DNA of 64,000 bases from Bradyrhizobium sp. CB82 (GCF_029714405.1 NZ_CP121650.1:2981001-3045000), one strand, 5' to 3'. Counted from the first letter of the stretch, positions 52,768 to 62,552 are shown. Translations and numbers: made by a program. The notes: generated by a model from the letters alone, not told the origin.

Positions 52768-53972
52768 TCGGTACAAGCGGCGGTCCGCCGGATCAGAATT
52801 CTGTGCCGCCACAGGCACACGACGATGCTTCGAAAGCCTTCCAGTTGCGTCCTGAACGTCCAGGCGTGACGCGGATCTCCGGTAGGGTCCTGATCGGAGG
52901 CACGGCCCTAGTCCTTGCCCTTATCTCCGGAGCGGTACTGTTGGCCCTACAATCCAGCAAGAAGCGTGCTCCCGCTTCGGAAGAACTCTACTCGACCGAT
53001 CACCACAACGTCGCCGACCAGCTTGCCGGCTTACCAAAGGACTACACGGCAATCCCGCGGGATGTGCCACCGCTTGGACCGCCTTTGCCCGGCGATTTGG
53101 GGCGGCCGATCGTCGCAGCGAAGACCCAGACCGGTCCATTGGCAGTTGACGCCGAACAACAGCGTGTCGATCGGGAGAGTGAAGCGGCTCGCACGAGCAA
53201 AGTGTTCGCCGCTACCAATGTCCGGACGCCGACCGCGATGGCGCCGCCGAACGAAGCCCCGACGAACGGGACGATGTCGTCCGACGAAGCCTTCACACAA
53301 AATGGCCAGGACCGAAAACTTGCCTTCGTGAATGGGCCGGCCGATCGTCGTACGACGAGCCCCGATCGTCTGGTCAAACCAGCATCGCCGTTTGTGGTGC
53401 AAGCAGGGACAGTGATTCCTGGTGCTCTGCTGACCGGGATCCGCTCCGATCTCCCTGGCCAAATCACGGCGCAAGTTACCGAGGCGGTATACGATACTCC
53501 TACGGGTCGAACCCGACTAATTCCGCAAGGCGCACGGTTGATAGGCACTTACGATAGCCAAGTCGCATTTGGGCAGTCGCGTGTGCTTCTGGTCTGGACC
53601 AGGTTGATCATGCCAAACGGCCGGTCCATCGTGCTGGAGCGGCAGCCGGGAGCCGATGCTGCAGGTTACTCGGGCCTTGAGGATGAGGTCGACAACCACT
53701 GGAAGGAGTTGTTGGGCGCGGCCGCGCTCTCAACTTTACTGGCTGTCGGCACCGAGGTGAATTCAGGCAGTGACGTCAACAACACAAACGGCGCACTCAT
53801 CCAGGCGCTACGGCGTGGGGCAGGCGACTCCGCAAATCAAGTCGGGCAACAGCTTGTGCGGCGCAACCTCAATATTCAGCCAACACTGACCATTCGGCCA
53901 GGGTTTCCAGTGAGGGTAATTGTCAACCGGGATCTCGTTCTCGAACCGTATAGAGGCTCGAAGCATGACTAA
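52764..53972 (+). CDS. trbI: Conjugal transfer protein TrbI (VirB10-like)
   Basis: A 402-residue inner-membrane-anchored protein. One helix lies near residues 43-65, a Pro-rich linker follows, and the C-terminal VirB10 domain shows VQAGTVIPGALLTGIRSDLP, then IPQGARLIGTYDSQVAFGQ and FPVRVIVNRDLVLEPY. It spans inner to outer membrane and completes the core complex. Confidence 0.94.
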   Translation: MIGTSGGPPDQNSVPPQAHDDASKAFQLRPERPGVTRISGRVLIGGTALVLALISGAVLLALQSSKKRAPASEELYSTDHHNVADQLAGLPKDYTAIPRDVPPLGPPLPGDLGRPIVAAKTQTGPLAVDAEQQRVDRESEAARTSKVFAATNVRTPTAMAPPNEAPTNGTMSSDEAFTQNGQDRKLAFVNGPADRRTTSPDRLVKPASPFVVQAGTVIPGALLTGIRSDLPGQITAQVTEAVYDTPTGRTRLIPQGARLIGTYDSQVAFGQSRVLLVWTRLIMPNGRSIVLERQPGADAAGYSGLEDEVDNHWKELLGAAALSTLLAVGTEVNSGSDVNNTNGALIQALRRGAGDSANQVGQQLVRRNLNIQPTLTIRPGFPVRVIVNRDLVLEPYRGSKHD

Positions 53973-54207
53973 ACTCAAAATTGGAATTCTCGCTGACGAT
54001 AGACCGGTTAAGGTTACGCACGAGCTGCCGGCAAGTGTTCATCGGGACCTTGTCGCTTATGCCGATGCGTTGGCCCGGGAAAGCGGACAATCGATCAGCG
54101 ATCCAGCGAAACTGATCGCTCCCATGTTGGCGCGCTTTATGGCGACGGATCGGGCTTTTGCGAAGCGTCGCCGCGCACATCAAGTGACCGGACAGCGTGA
54201 GAGGTAG
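53965..54207 (+). CDS. DUF2274 family protein
   Basis: An 80-residue protein (KLKIGILADDRPVKVTHELP, then HRDLVAYADALARESG and APMLARFMATDRAFAKRR). The small RHH-like domain is found nearly always directly after trbI, with which it overlaps by eight bases. It probably binds DNA and may regulate the trb operon. Confidence 0.87.
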   Translation: MTKLKIGILADDRPVKVTHELPASVHRDLVAYADALARESGQSISDPAKLIAPMLARFMATDRAFAKRRRAHQVTGQRER

Positions 54208-54280
54208 CGCTCCGAAAGCAGCCTTTGAAAAGTTTCCAATGCGGGGTTTCCGTTGTCATGCTGCCAATAGGCAGAATAGC

Positions 54281-54478
54281 TCAATACGATCGGCGGACCT
54301 CCCGATATACCAGGCTCGAAAAGTTTGCGCCAACGTCTGACTCGTCGCGCAAGTCGGCCCAGTAAACTATCTCTTGTGTCGCCAGACGGTGTTTGGCGGG
54401 CAGGACAGCGAACACGCGCTCATTCCAAAGGGCCTTCGCGTTGGTATTTAGCGACGTGATGCGTCCCGTTATGATCAA
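54281..54478 (-). pseudogene. LysR-family regulator fragment
   Basis: Sixty-five residues with WNERVFAVLPAKHRLA and WADLRDE match the start of a LysR substrate-binding domain. The DNA-binding part and the end are missing. A convergent LysR gene is commonly found after DUF2274 in related elements, so this is its decayed remnant. Confidence 0.6.
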
Positions 54479-54575
54479 ACTCGAACTGCATCAAAGTGAG
54501 TCAGAGCCAGATTTGAACGCCGATCGACACCGGGAGGAGGATGGTTTCAGCAAGAGTGCCAGCCGCAAGATGTGA

Positions 54576-54755
54576 TCGTCCAAAGCGCAAGCATGGCTTC
54601 GGGGTGACCCTTGTTGCGGATTCTTTAAATTCAAATCGCAAGCCGAGTTGGCGGCGCTCTGGGATGAGTATGGCGACATGGAGAATATGTTTTGGGAGAG
54701 CCGGTATTGCCTGCCGATTGCCCGTGAAGAGTTGAAGGACGACAGCCGGGAATGA
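54576..54755 (+). pseudogene. Remnant of a small conserved-type gene
   Basis: After an in-frame TGA at 54573 the frame encodes KAQAWLRGDPCCGFFKFKSQ, then AELAALWDEYGDMENMFWES and a normal stop. The pattern resembles short Bradyrhizobium proteins of about 60 residues, but no start codon is available, so it appears decayed. Confidence 0.4.
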
Positions 54756-54765
54756 GATGACGGCG

Positions 54766-55149
54766 CTACGCCGCAACAGGCGGCTGAAGCTGGCTACACA
54801 TTCTGGCGATATCGGTAGTTACGTCTTCAAGCTGCCAAGGCTTTTCCCATCGGCGTGCATCCTGAAACCTGTGCGGAATCATATCGGCACAATAGCCAGT
54901 GGTGAAGATGAAGGGCTTTCCGATACGCATAAGTTCGTCCGCCAACAGATAGCTGGTTTCGCCGCGCAAATTTATATCGAGCACAGCGACATCAAAGCTA
55001 TCCTGATGGATAGCCAGTGCTTCTGCGAGTTGGGAAATCGGTCCGATGACGTGAGCGCCGAGCGACCGCAGCGCGTTTGCGAGGTCATCCCCGACTAAGT
55101 ACTCGTCTTCGACGATGAGAACGCGGCAGCCCTTCATGGGGTGGGCCAT
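54766..55149 (-). CDS. Single-domain response regulator (CheY-like)
   Basis: A 127-residue receiver domain: acidic pocket VLIVEDEYLVGDDLA, phospho-acceptor Asp in VAVLDINLRGE, and the Lys in RRWEKPW. There is no output domain and no histidine kinase nearby. ATG 55149 follows GAGGTGG; a longer reading lacks support. The organisation resembles receiver proteins that pair with HWE-type kinases in rhizobia; the pathway is unknown. Confidence 0.85.
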   Translation of the reverse strand: MAHPMKGCRVLIVEDEYLVGDDLANALRSLGAHVIGPISQLAEALAIHQDSFDVAVLDINLRGETSYLLADELMRIGKPFIFTTGYCADMIPHRFQDARRWEKPWQLEDVTTDIARMCSQLQPPVAA

Positions 55150-55387
55150 ATTGCCACCTCTCGAAATCGTTCCCGCTGTCAAAACAACGTCGACGGGCGA
55201 AAACGTTCCGACATAATGTTTCAACTTCCGCGCTTTTGCGGAAAGAAACCGATGATGACGACAGGCATACAACACGGGATGCGAGAGGTAAGCTCGTTCG
55301 CGGTTGGTTCGACCTTGGAAACTTCTTTCCCGAAACGGGCAAAACCTTCCGCGAACGACGCTGATCTAGTTGGGCAAGTACCGACAG

Positions 55388-55570
55388 CTATCGTTGATGC
55401 CCCAACGAAATGCCAAGCTTCAGCGCCTTCTGTCGCAAGCTTCCGATCGTTCGCTTCATTTCCTTGGCGATCTTAACAACAGGCGTGCGCGCCTTGGAGT
55501 GCGCGCGCAACGCCTTAACGTCTGCAGAGGTATATTCTTTGCGGATGATCTTCTTAGCTTTCTTGGCCAT
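55388..55570 (-). CDS. Small basic protein with helix-turn-helix-like segment
   Basis: Sixty residues (AKKAKKIIRKEYTSADVKAL, then TPVVKIAKEMKRTIGSLRQK) that are strongly basic. The TPVVKIAKEMKRTIGSLRQKA part has the spacing of a helix-turn-helix found in a common group of small rhizobial proteins. ATG 55570 follows CAGGAAG. Likely DNA-binding; target unknown. Confidence 0.65.
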   Translation of the reverse strand: MAKKAKKIIRKEYTSADVKALRAHSKARTPVVKIAKEMKRTIGSLRQKALKLGISLGHQR

Positions 55571-56023
55571 AACGACTTCCTGCTTTTGGGGAAGGCGCTC
55601 TGTAGCACGAAGAGCCACATTGGCAATCTGTTCGTGTCACGCCCGGCAATTTGCGTGCATCATCCGACCGGCGTTTGCGACGAGCGCCGTATACCTTGGT
55701 ATCGGTCCGTACCTGCTTTAGATTATCGACGTTTACCTACGTTCTATTGAACCGATAGCGAGTCGTCCTATCTATTACGGTGTGCGGTAGCGCTCCCGCT
55801 ACCGCTGCCCTCCTTGGGCGTTTCCTCCCTAGACTTGGCCGCTTGTGGCAACGCAGGCGGCTTTTCTTTTTGTGCACCCGGTCGCCTGAGAACTGCGGTG
55901 AAGTAGATGCAAGCCGCGCGGTGATGACACCGATGTGACTAGTCGTGAAGCCGTGATTTGTTGTGACGGCGCGACCCGAGCCTTACCTGAGCGGGCGCAA
56001 CGAGGTTGACTGGAGTAAAAGCG
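55571..56023. other. Intergenic region, no supported gene
   Basis: Contains a weak GCCGC/GCGGC hairpin followed by a T-rich run near 55839-55871, which could be a terminator, and the promoter region of the small secreted protein. Confidence 0.4.
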
Positions 56024-56287
56024 ATGCGTTCTGTTTTGGCCTTGAGCCTTTTGATCGCCCTGTGTGGCGTTGCGAAGGCAGCTACGGTGCATCACGCGCA
56101 CCAGCGGCACGCTATTGTTCGTCCCGTCTTCTCAGACCCCGCTTCGGGTTTTGCCTCCGCGCCACCTGGGCCGCCGATCTACGATCGGCCGGCACCGTAT
56201 TACAACGAGCCGTATTTTGGCGCTGCGCAGGGTTACGCGCCGGGCGAAAAGGAGGAATTTCTCGACAGTGTGAGACAAGGCGGTTAG
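56024..56287 (+). CDS. Small secreted protein
   Basis: An 87-residue protein with a clear signal peptide (RSVLALSLLIALCGVAKAA). The mature part is rich in His, Pro and Tyr (HHAHQRHAIVRPVF, then PIYDRPAPYYNEPYFG). No domain is recognised. ATG 56024 follows TGGAGTAAAAG. Confidence 0.6.
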   Translation: MRSVLALSLLIALCGVAKAATVHHAHQRHAIVRPVFSDPASGFASAPPGPPIYDRPAPYYNEPYFGAAQGYAPGEKEEFLDSVRQGG

Positions 56288-56536
56288 CCCAAACGTGTCA
56301 GATGAAGAAAGGCCCGGAGCTGTGCCGAAGGGCGCGCACGTTTCTGTGCCGATTACGATCGACGGGGAGCGCTGGCTCGGCCGAATTGGCCCGCGTTCAG
56401 CAAGCCATCAAAACCTCAATTGCGAGAAAATCGGAGTGACGCCCGCACCTACACTCACCAGGCGCGGCACGATGGCGAGCCTTATAGGTACACGGCCTAG
56501 CACTACTTTGGCAGAATCTGTTTGCGCCGGTGTTTT

Positions 56537-57172
56537 TCAAGGATTTGTTTTCGGCAGTATGGACACCATTGAGACGGTGGCCGAAGGATGAGACCGACGA
56601 TGGCGTGACGCACGGCGGGCATGGTTGGCTGAGGCGGAGGCCCGTTGATTCTTTTTTTTTCGCCCCGCGTATGCGAGGCGGCGATGTTGCAGGAAGGCGT
56701 AGGCAATCATTGTCATCAGGGCGTGGCGATGAAGACCCTGCCATGATCGCCCTTCGAAGTGATCAAGTCCAAGCTCCTCCTTCAACTGCTGATGCGCCTG
56801 CTCACAAATCCATCGCGCCTTGATGGTGGCGGCCAGTGTGCGCAGATCCGTCCCCGCTGGGAGGTTGGCGAGATAGTATTTCTTCTCCCCTGAGGCGCGT
56901 TGCTCGCCAATCAGCCAGCCTTCGTCGCCCGGGAGATGCTGCTGACCTTTATCCCAAATCCGCTGCGGAGGGCCGTCGGCGGTGCGGACGCGGACAGCAG
57001 CAAATCGGGCTGTCAGACGACCTTTCGTTCTGCTGCGCCAACTCACGGTTTTCCATTTGGCGCTGGCCAGCATTTGTTCTGCCGCAATCGATAAGACATC
57101 TGGTACGTGGTGCTTTCGTGGCTTCCCGCGGACTTTGGTAATCGGCCAAATGAGCTTCACAAAACGCGGCAA
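56537..57172 (-). pseudogene. IS701-like DDE transposase, C-terminal remnant
   Basis: The frame begins inside a transposase ([20 protein letters not shown]) and covers the C-terminal half: [20 protein letters not shown], then [25 protein letters not shown]. The N-terminal half is absent, and the end is frayed. This pattern is typical of IS701-family transposases. Confidence 0.75.
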
Positions 57173-58036
57173 AAGCGATAATCTGCCAAAGTAGTGCAGC
57201 GACCCGGGCAGTTTGCTGCAAGGATAAATCTGGCTGCCATCGTCAACTGCAAGCTTGCCGCGCGATTCGCGCGTGCAGGTATGGTTTCATTGGTGACGAT
57301 TCAAATAAACTGTACGGTAGTCGACTTCTAACCCCAATCCTGCCCGTGCTTTAGCCGTAATGCTCTCCCATGGGGATTTTACTGCTACCTGTAGTTCACA
57401 GCCGGGCGGTTGTCCTTTGCCGCTAGGTTGATTCTTGATCCCGCTACGTCTAACGAAGAGTATTCCTTGCGCTCACGGAGTAGAGGCCGCTACTCCGACA
57501 GCTCTGAAAGGCCGTTGGCTTCAGCCTCGATAACTTCCGAGAAGAGCTGTTATCGGACGCAATCGTTCATTTTGCGCCGAATTGCTTGGTTGGGAAGGAA
57601 ATGACGATTGCGAGCTGGACAGGTTACTCGGCAAAGCGGGGTCGATCCGTCAACTGATAAGCGTTCATACGAAAAGCCTTAGCCGAAGCCTACGCTGCTT
57701 TGTCCATTGCCTTACGAGAATGCGCAGCCGGCTCCCGTGGCGCATCTTTTGGGGCCAGGGCGCTGCTGGCGATGAACCCGCCACGAGCAGGCCCGCCGGT
57801 TGGCGACCTCTCCCGATGTCTCATAGTGTGGGACAAAGCGGAACCGAAAATGCGCGCCTTTGATTTTCCTCGATGGAAGTCGCTTTCACCCGACCGGTAG
57901 CTTAAGGTCTTTCAATATCCTCTATGAGCATAGAGCTGTGCTCGTCCCCGGGCTCACGAGCTGCCCTCCTATCCGTATGATTGGATGAGGTATCGTAGGT
58001 TTGGTTGGTGTGGGGAAAGGCGGTAGCGCTCCCCCG
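57173..58036. other. Non-coding region between IS remnants
   Basis: No frame resembles a protein family. It lies between the IS701-like remnant and the left tip of the IS21 element and is probably decayed DNA. Confidence 0.45.
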
Positions 58037-58156
58037 CTGTGAGTGGCGGAGTTATTCTCCCCACCTATGGCATTTGAAAATTCCCCAGTTTTCGTGACGG
58101 CCGACCGGGCGCGCCGAATCGCTGACGCTCCTCCTGCAGGCGGGAGGGAGGGCGCG

Positions 58157-59413
58157 GTGATCAAACTTGGGGAACTTGTCATGATCTTGGATTTGCATCG
58201 CCAAGGTCTGTCGGTCAGCGCTATCGCCCGGCAGCTTGGTGTCGACCGAAAGTCAGGGGCCTACATCGCCAAAGGGTTGGAGCCGCCGGTCTACAAAAAG
58301 CGGGCACCAAGGCCGGGAATCGTCGATCACTTCGAAACCTATTTGCGCGAACGACTGGCGGCCTATCCCGCGCTCACGGCCGTGCGGCTATGGCGTGAGC
58401 TCAAGGAACGCGGCTTCGCTGGCGGCTACAGCGTCGTCCGCGATCGCGTGCGGGAGCTGCGGCCTTCCCGGCCGGCGGGCTTCGAAGTCCGTTTTGAAAC
58501 GCCAGCGGGTGAGCAGGCGCAAGTCGACTTCGCCAGGTTCGAGGTCGAGTTCGTCGATGAGCCAGGGGTCAAGCGCATCGTCTGGCTGTTCTCGATGGTG
58601 CTCGGCTACTCACGGCTGATCTGGGCGCGCTTCGTTGTCCATCAAGATTTGCAAACCGTTCTTCGCTGTCATATTGCCGCTCTGGAGGCGATCGGCGGCG
58701 TTCCGCGCGAGATCCTCTACGACCGGATGAAGACCGCTGTCCTCGGCGAGGACGCCGAGGGGCTCGTGGTCTACAACCGCGCCCTCGTCGATCTCGCTCG
58801 CCATTATGGCTTCCAGCCACGCGCCTGCCGGCCCTATCGGGCCAAGACCAAGGGCAAGGTCGAGCGGCCGTTCCGCTATATCCGCGAGGACTTCTTCCTC
58901 GGCGGCGTCTTCGGCAATCTCGAGGACCTCAACGGCCAGCTCCGCCATTGGCTGGATACGGTCGCCAATCCTCGGGTGCATGCCACAACGCGTCGGGTCG
59001 TCAACGAGGCTTTCGCCGAGGAAAGGGCGTCACTGCAAGCCTTACCGAGCGCGCCGTATCGGGCGGTGTTGCGTCTGGAGCGGCGGGCCTCGCATGAAGG
59101 CATGGTGAGCGTCGGCGGCAATCTCTACAGCGTGCCTGATACCACGCGTCGGCGGGTCTTCGACGTCCATGTCCTCGCCGACGAAATCCGTATCTTCGAG
59201 GGCAGCGTTCTGGTGGCAAGCCATGCTCCGCTCGAAGAGCGCGGCCAAAAGCGGCTCGATCCTGCGCATCGCAAGCTCGCCAGCTTCGGCCGACGCCGCT
59301 CAGGCAATCCGGAACCAATCACTCTCACGCGCGCCGGTGACCTCGCCGTTCGTCGTTCGCTGGACTTCTACGCGGCCGTCGGCCGCCGCCTGGCAACCCA
59401 GGAGGTCGTGTGA
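58157..59413 (+). CDS. istA: IS21 family transposase IstA
   Basis: A 418-residue transposase from GTG 58157 after GGGAGGGA. The N-terminal helix-turn-helix is LSVSAIARQLGVDRKSGAYI. The DDE residues lie in QVDFARFEVEF, REILYDRMKTAV and KGKVERPFRYI. It is complete. Confidence 0.9.
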   Translation: MIKLGELVMILDLHRQGLSVSAIARQLGVDRKSGAYIAKGLEPPVYKKRAPRPGIVDHFETYLRERLAAYPALTAVRLWRELKERGFAGGYSVVRDRVRELRPSRPAGFEVRFETPAGEQAQVDFARFEVEFVDEPGVKRIVWLFSMVLGYSRLIWARFVVHQDLQTVLRCHIAALEAIGGVPREILYDRMKTAVLGEDAEGLVVYNRALVDLARHYGFQPRACRPYRAKTKGKVERPFRYIREDFFLGGVFGNLEDLNGQLRHWLDTVANPRVHATTRRVVNEAFAEERASLQALPSAPYRAVLRLERRASHEGMVSVGGNLYSVPDTTRRRVFDVHVLADEIRIFEGSVLVASHAPLEERGQKRLDPAHRKLASFGRRRSGNPEPITLTRAGDLAVRRSLDFYAAVGRRLATQEVV

Positions 59414-60279
59414 TGAGTTCTTCCTCCGTCGTCGAGCGGATCAAGACCAGTCTCGTCGGCCTGAAAATGCCGCGTGCGCTGGAAATCCTTGATACTACCC
59501 TGCGCGGTATCGAACGCGGCGAAATGGGCGCCGTCGATGCCATCGACGCCTTGCTTACCGAAGAACTCACGATGCGCGAAAACCGCCGCGTTAAAATGGC
59601 GGTCCAGATGGCCAAGTTGTCGGCGATCAAAACTCTCGCCGGCTTTGACTTCGCCTTCCAGCCTTCGCTCGACAAAAACCGCGTCCTGGCGCTCGCCGGA
59701 TTGCAGTTCATTAATCGCGCCGAAGCCATCCACCTCATCGGGCCACCAGGAACCGGCAAGACCCATCTGAGCCTGGCCCTCGGTGTTGAGGCTGTCAAAG
59801 CTGGGCGCAGCGTCTACTTCAGCTCTCTCGCTGATATCGTTGCCTCGCTCGCCAAGGCCGAACGTGACGGCGCTCTGCGCGAGCGGATCCGCTACTACTG
59901 CCGTTTTGCGCTGCTCATCGTCGACGAAATCGGCTAACCACCGGTCACTCCCGGCGGTGGCAACTTGTTCTTCCAGCTCGTCAACGCCCGGTATGAAAAA
60001 GGCGCGATGATCCTGACCTCGAACCGCGGCTTCGCGGAGTGGGGAGAGATCTTCGGCGATTCCGTCGTCGCGACCGCGCTCCTCGATCGTCTCCTTCATC
60101 ACGCTGTCGTCATTCAAATCGAGGGCTCGAGCTATCGCCTACGCGAACACGCCGATCTTGTCCCCGAGACAATCCGCCACAAGACGCAGGCAACCGCAAA
60201 ACACATTCCGCCGACCCTGAAACGCCGGGGGCCGGCCCGGCCACCGAAAAACGGAGTTGCCGATCACGTCGACGGCTGA
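59413..60279 (+). pseudogene. istB: IS21 helper ATPase IstB with internal stop
   Basis: The frame carries Walker A GPPGTGKTHLSLA and Walker B ALLIVDEIG, then a TAA (59936-59938) where the family has Tyr of IGYLPV. The same frame continues with VTPGGGNLFFQLVNARYEKG to the end. Three base differences cluster at the stop. The truncated protein would lack sensor regions, so transposition is probably lost unless another IstB acts in trans. Confidence 0.85.
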
Positions 60280-60322
60280 TCGCCATCCCGCCAAGCTGGG
60301 GAATTTTGCGGCGCCACTTCTG

Positions 60323-60574
60323 AGGAGATTCCGCGCGCCGTTGACACCCGCTACCAGATCCAGCGTAAACCTTTGATTTTCCAGGCTTGGCCGATCAATG
60401 TTTCGCCAAGAGGGATATCTCATAGATACATCGGGATCGCTCGCGGATCAATTCGCGCGCCGCTCTAGGGCCATGCGTAAGATCCGACCTAAGCCGTCCA
60501 TGGTGAACGATTGAGATTAGGGTCCGCGGGTGTGGTCAAGGGCTACAGGATGGTAGTTGGCAGTACCGCGCCTT
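60323..60574. other. Non-coding region before tRNA fragments
   Basis: Nothing supported. No 5' half of a tRNA is present upstream of the fragment at 60582. Confidence 0.4.
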
Positions 60575-60581
60575 CGCATAT

Positions 60582-60608
60582 GGGGGTTCGAATCCTCCCT
60601 CTCCGCCA
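60582..60608 (+). other. tRNA 3'-end fragment (tRNA-Ser-like)
   Basis: A T-arm GGGGG-TTCGAAT-CCTCC is followed by CTCTCC-G-CCA, as at the 3' end of a tRNA-Ser. The acceptor partner GGAGAG and the D and anticodon arms are missing, and one acceptor base appears lost. Such fragments are typical scars of integration into a tRNA gene. Confidence 0.55.
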
Positions 60609-60722
60609 TATGTAATTGAAAATATTGGTTTTTTAAGTCTATTTTGAGCTCAACCCCCGGATTAACCCCCTTTGCAATTCGCCTGTTCAGCGCATGCCTT
60701 GAGCCCCTCTCAAGGCTGAAAC
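60609..60722. other. Spacer between the two tRNA fragments
   Basis: About 115 bases with no supported gene. Confidence 0.4.
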
Positions 60723-60750
60723 AGGGGTTCGATTCCCCTAGGGAGCGCCA
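60723..60750 (+). other. Second tRNA 3'-end fragment
   Basis: A perfect T-arm AGGGG-TTCGATT-CCCCT followed by AGGGAGC-G-CCA. No matching 5' GCTCCCT or anticodon arm lies upstream, so it is not a functional tRNA. It is a second possible attachment-site remnant; the isotype is not determined. Confidence 0.55.
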
Positions 60751-61462
60751 GCGATTTCAGGTACTTGGCGGATTTCGCGGGCTTCTTTCGCCGCGCGTCT
60801 ACAACTTTTCTCCAACGCTTGATTGAGGACACACCTTCAAACGCGAAGGCGCCGAGCGTCTCGCGGCCTCAGAGCACACCTTCGACCAAACCACTCTGTG
60901 TCAGATTGCTCGTGACGTAGCACCAGTTGCCAAACCTCAAGGCCTTCGCGTCTCACCAGTATTCTCAGGGCGCGCAACACCGATACTCGGTGTTTCTTCT
61001 CCACTCTTTGCTCCGGATAGACGTGTCGGCAAAGCTCCGATGGGGCTGATCGGGGCGCCGTCCCGGATCTGCCAAGCGCTGGCGCCGCTCGCATTCGGAC
61101 TACTGATCGAGCCAATGGGCCAGATGGTGCTTGTTGTGTCGGCTTGCCTCAGGCGCTACCAGCGGCCGGATTGCCTCTGACGCGGTGGGAATTGCTTCGC
61201 CCGAAGGTTGCACTTCCTCGCTACTTCCGCGGAAATGGGCTGGGCTTGGGAAACAGCCGGCAGCAACGCGGCGGCTCCCGCTACCAAAAGAGCAAAGGTT
61301 CCACCACTAATTCTCCAACGCATTGCCACGCGACGCTTGCGTGCGTTCCGTCATCAGTCGCTCTCCGTCTCATGCAACAGACTGTTAGATCTGGAACCGC
61401 GAAAAGGTTCGCTGCCGTAAGATTATGGATTATGACAGCAATGCCGTTAGCTAAGCTTGGCA
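60751..61462. other. Non-coding region, no supported gene
   Basis: Frames on both strands are short and Arg/Ser-rich. No repeat or terminator is evident. Confidence 0.45.
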
Positions 61463-61675
61463 CTAGTGAGGCGCTGTATAGCGAGGTTGGCTGAAGCAGT
61501 GTGTGACCACCGTTTCGCCGCAGGAATCGCAGCTCCAGAGATAGCTGACGACGCCATCGGGCATAAGGACGCTGCTTTCAGGCGCAGTCATCAAGTCAAA
61601 GCACATCGTACAACGCGGCATTTGGCTCGCCTTCGGCCAATCCGCGCCGCTCATTCGCATTTCTTGTCCCGGCAT
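61463..61675 (-). CDS. Small zinc-ribbon-like protein
   Basis: A 70-residue protein with two Cys pairs, PRCTMCFDLM and WSCDSCGETV, separated by 27 residues, plus THC at the end. This resembles a zinc ribbon. ATG 61675 follows GGGAGGCG. Function unknown. Confidence 0.6.
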   Translation of the reverse strand: MPGQEMRMSGADWPKASQMPRCTMCFDLMTAPESSVLMPDGVVSYLWSCDSCGETVVTHCFSQPRYTAPH

Positions 61676-61767
61676 GACGATCGCCTCCCAAGGGCGCGTA
61701 TGATCTCTCGCCGAATCATCCAAGACTCCGTGTGGCCAAAATCAGGCGACTGAGCAGTCTTCTCACT

Positions 61768-61789
61768 TTATCCACAGCTGTTATCCACA
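61768..61789. promoter_or_regulatory. Pair of DnaA boxes
   Basis: TTATCCACA occurs at 61768-61776 and 61781-61789 in the same orientation, 13 bases apart, followed by AT-rich GATTTAAAC. This could be part of an origin or a DnaA-controlled promoter. Confidence 0.6.
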
Positions 61790-61878
61790 GGATTTAAACG
61801 AGGATGGAGACTTCCCGCGCGCTTTCGTCGATGCGCGTGCGGGGCGGCGATTGCTATGAGCGACCGCAGCAGCTTAGC

Positions 61879-62118
61879 TTAGGTGAGCACAGTGCTTTGT
61901 GGCTGCGCCTGGCGCTCGTTCAGGCTGCCATTCTCGATATGGTCGCCCTCGCAGCCGGTGAGCAACAGGACAAGAGCCAGGATCGCTAAGGCGCGCCTTG
62001 GCTGACCTCCCGAGACCAGAAACATACCGGGCGGCCACGAGCGGAAATAACGCACCAACGCGGCCCACGGCGCAGTCCCGAAGGTCCTTCTGAGGCCGAA
62101 TATTAGCGCGACTCCCAC
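61879..62118 (-). CDS. Small putative lipoprotein
   Basis: Up to 79 residues; the segment RRALAILALVLLLTGCEGDH is a lipoprotein signal with lipobox LTGC. The start is uncertain: ATG 62118 overlaps the preceding gene by 16 bases, and ATG 62025 would give a short signal. Exported small lipoproteins next to mobile DNA are often entry-exclusion proteins, but nothing here proves that. Confidence 0.45.
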   Translation of the reverse strand: MGVALIFGLRRTFGTAPWAALVRYFRSWPPGMFLVSGGQPRRALAILALVLLLTGCEGDHIENGSLNERQAQPQSTVLT

Positions 62119-62552
62119 ATCCTTCTCAATTCCGCTGCCGCAAAATTCTCTCGCTCCTTCATAAAGCGCTCCTGGTGCGCTCTGAAGCTTGCGACACGCT
62201 GGAGGATTTCTTCGCGCGCTCGGTTCGGGTCGGCAACAATCCGCCGCCGTGAGGCTTTGGCCGGATCTTCGCCGAGTGCCAACTTCTCATCGAGCGCGCG
62301 CCGGACGATGCCAGGCTCGGCGGCCTCAGCGTCGCGGATGACGCGGGCCTCGTGCAGTTCCTTTGGCGGCACTAACTCCGGGCCGCTTACCTTTTCCGGA
62401 CTGGAAAAGCTGCGCTCGCCGTTGCTAAGGAGTTCTCCCCGTTCTTGCGCAGCGTCGTACTCTTGGGCGAGGCGCCGCTTGGCGCCAATCCCTTCAACGA
62501 ACGCCTTCGTTTCGGCGATGAACGCATCGAGATCAGATTGCCAATTGGTCAT
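62103..62552 (-). CDS. Hypothetical helical protein
   Basis: A 149-residue charged protein (TNWQSDLDAFIAETKAFVEG, then EEILQRVASFRAHQERFMKE) that looks mostly helical, possibly coiled coil at the C-terminus. ATG 62552 is chosen because upstream residues look non-coding. It overlaps the lipoprotein gene by 16 bases. Family unknown. Confidence 0.55.
   Translation of the reverse strand: MTNWQSDLDAFIAETKAFVEGIGAKRRLAQEYDAAQERGELLSNGERSFSSPEKVSGPELVPPKELHEARVIRDAEAAEPGIVRRALDEKLALGEDPAKASRRRIVADPNRAREEILQRVASFRAHQERFMKERENFAAAELRRMWESR

Larger units (their letters stand above)
58037..60322 (+). mobile_element. IS21-family insertion sequence (istA intact, istB broken)
   Basis: Left tip region (GAGTGGCGGAGTTATTCTCC) and right tip region (inverse of AGAAGTGGCGCCGC) are imperfect inverted repeats. 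The inner motif AAATTCCCCAG occurs near the left end and inverted near the right end, as in the multiple terminal repeats of IS21. Exact ends are estimates. Confidence 0.75.

Noticed and set aside
55839..55871. Strong terminator
   Set aside because: The stem is only five base pairs with a loop over ten bases; mentioned as weak only.
56295..56591. Plus-strand frame of 98 residues after the small secreted protein
   Set aside because: GTG start without ribosome site, no recognisable pattern, and it runs into the IS701-like remnant.
60540..60608. Complete tRNA gene
   Set aside because: Only the T-arm and CCA end fit; no D-arm, anticodon loop or 5' acceptor strand can be formed upstream.
60660..60750. 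Complete tRNA gene with CTTGA/TCAAG anticodon stem
   Set aside because: The seven-base loop lacks T at position 33 and no 5' acceptor partner exists; only the 3' end is tRNA-like.
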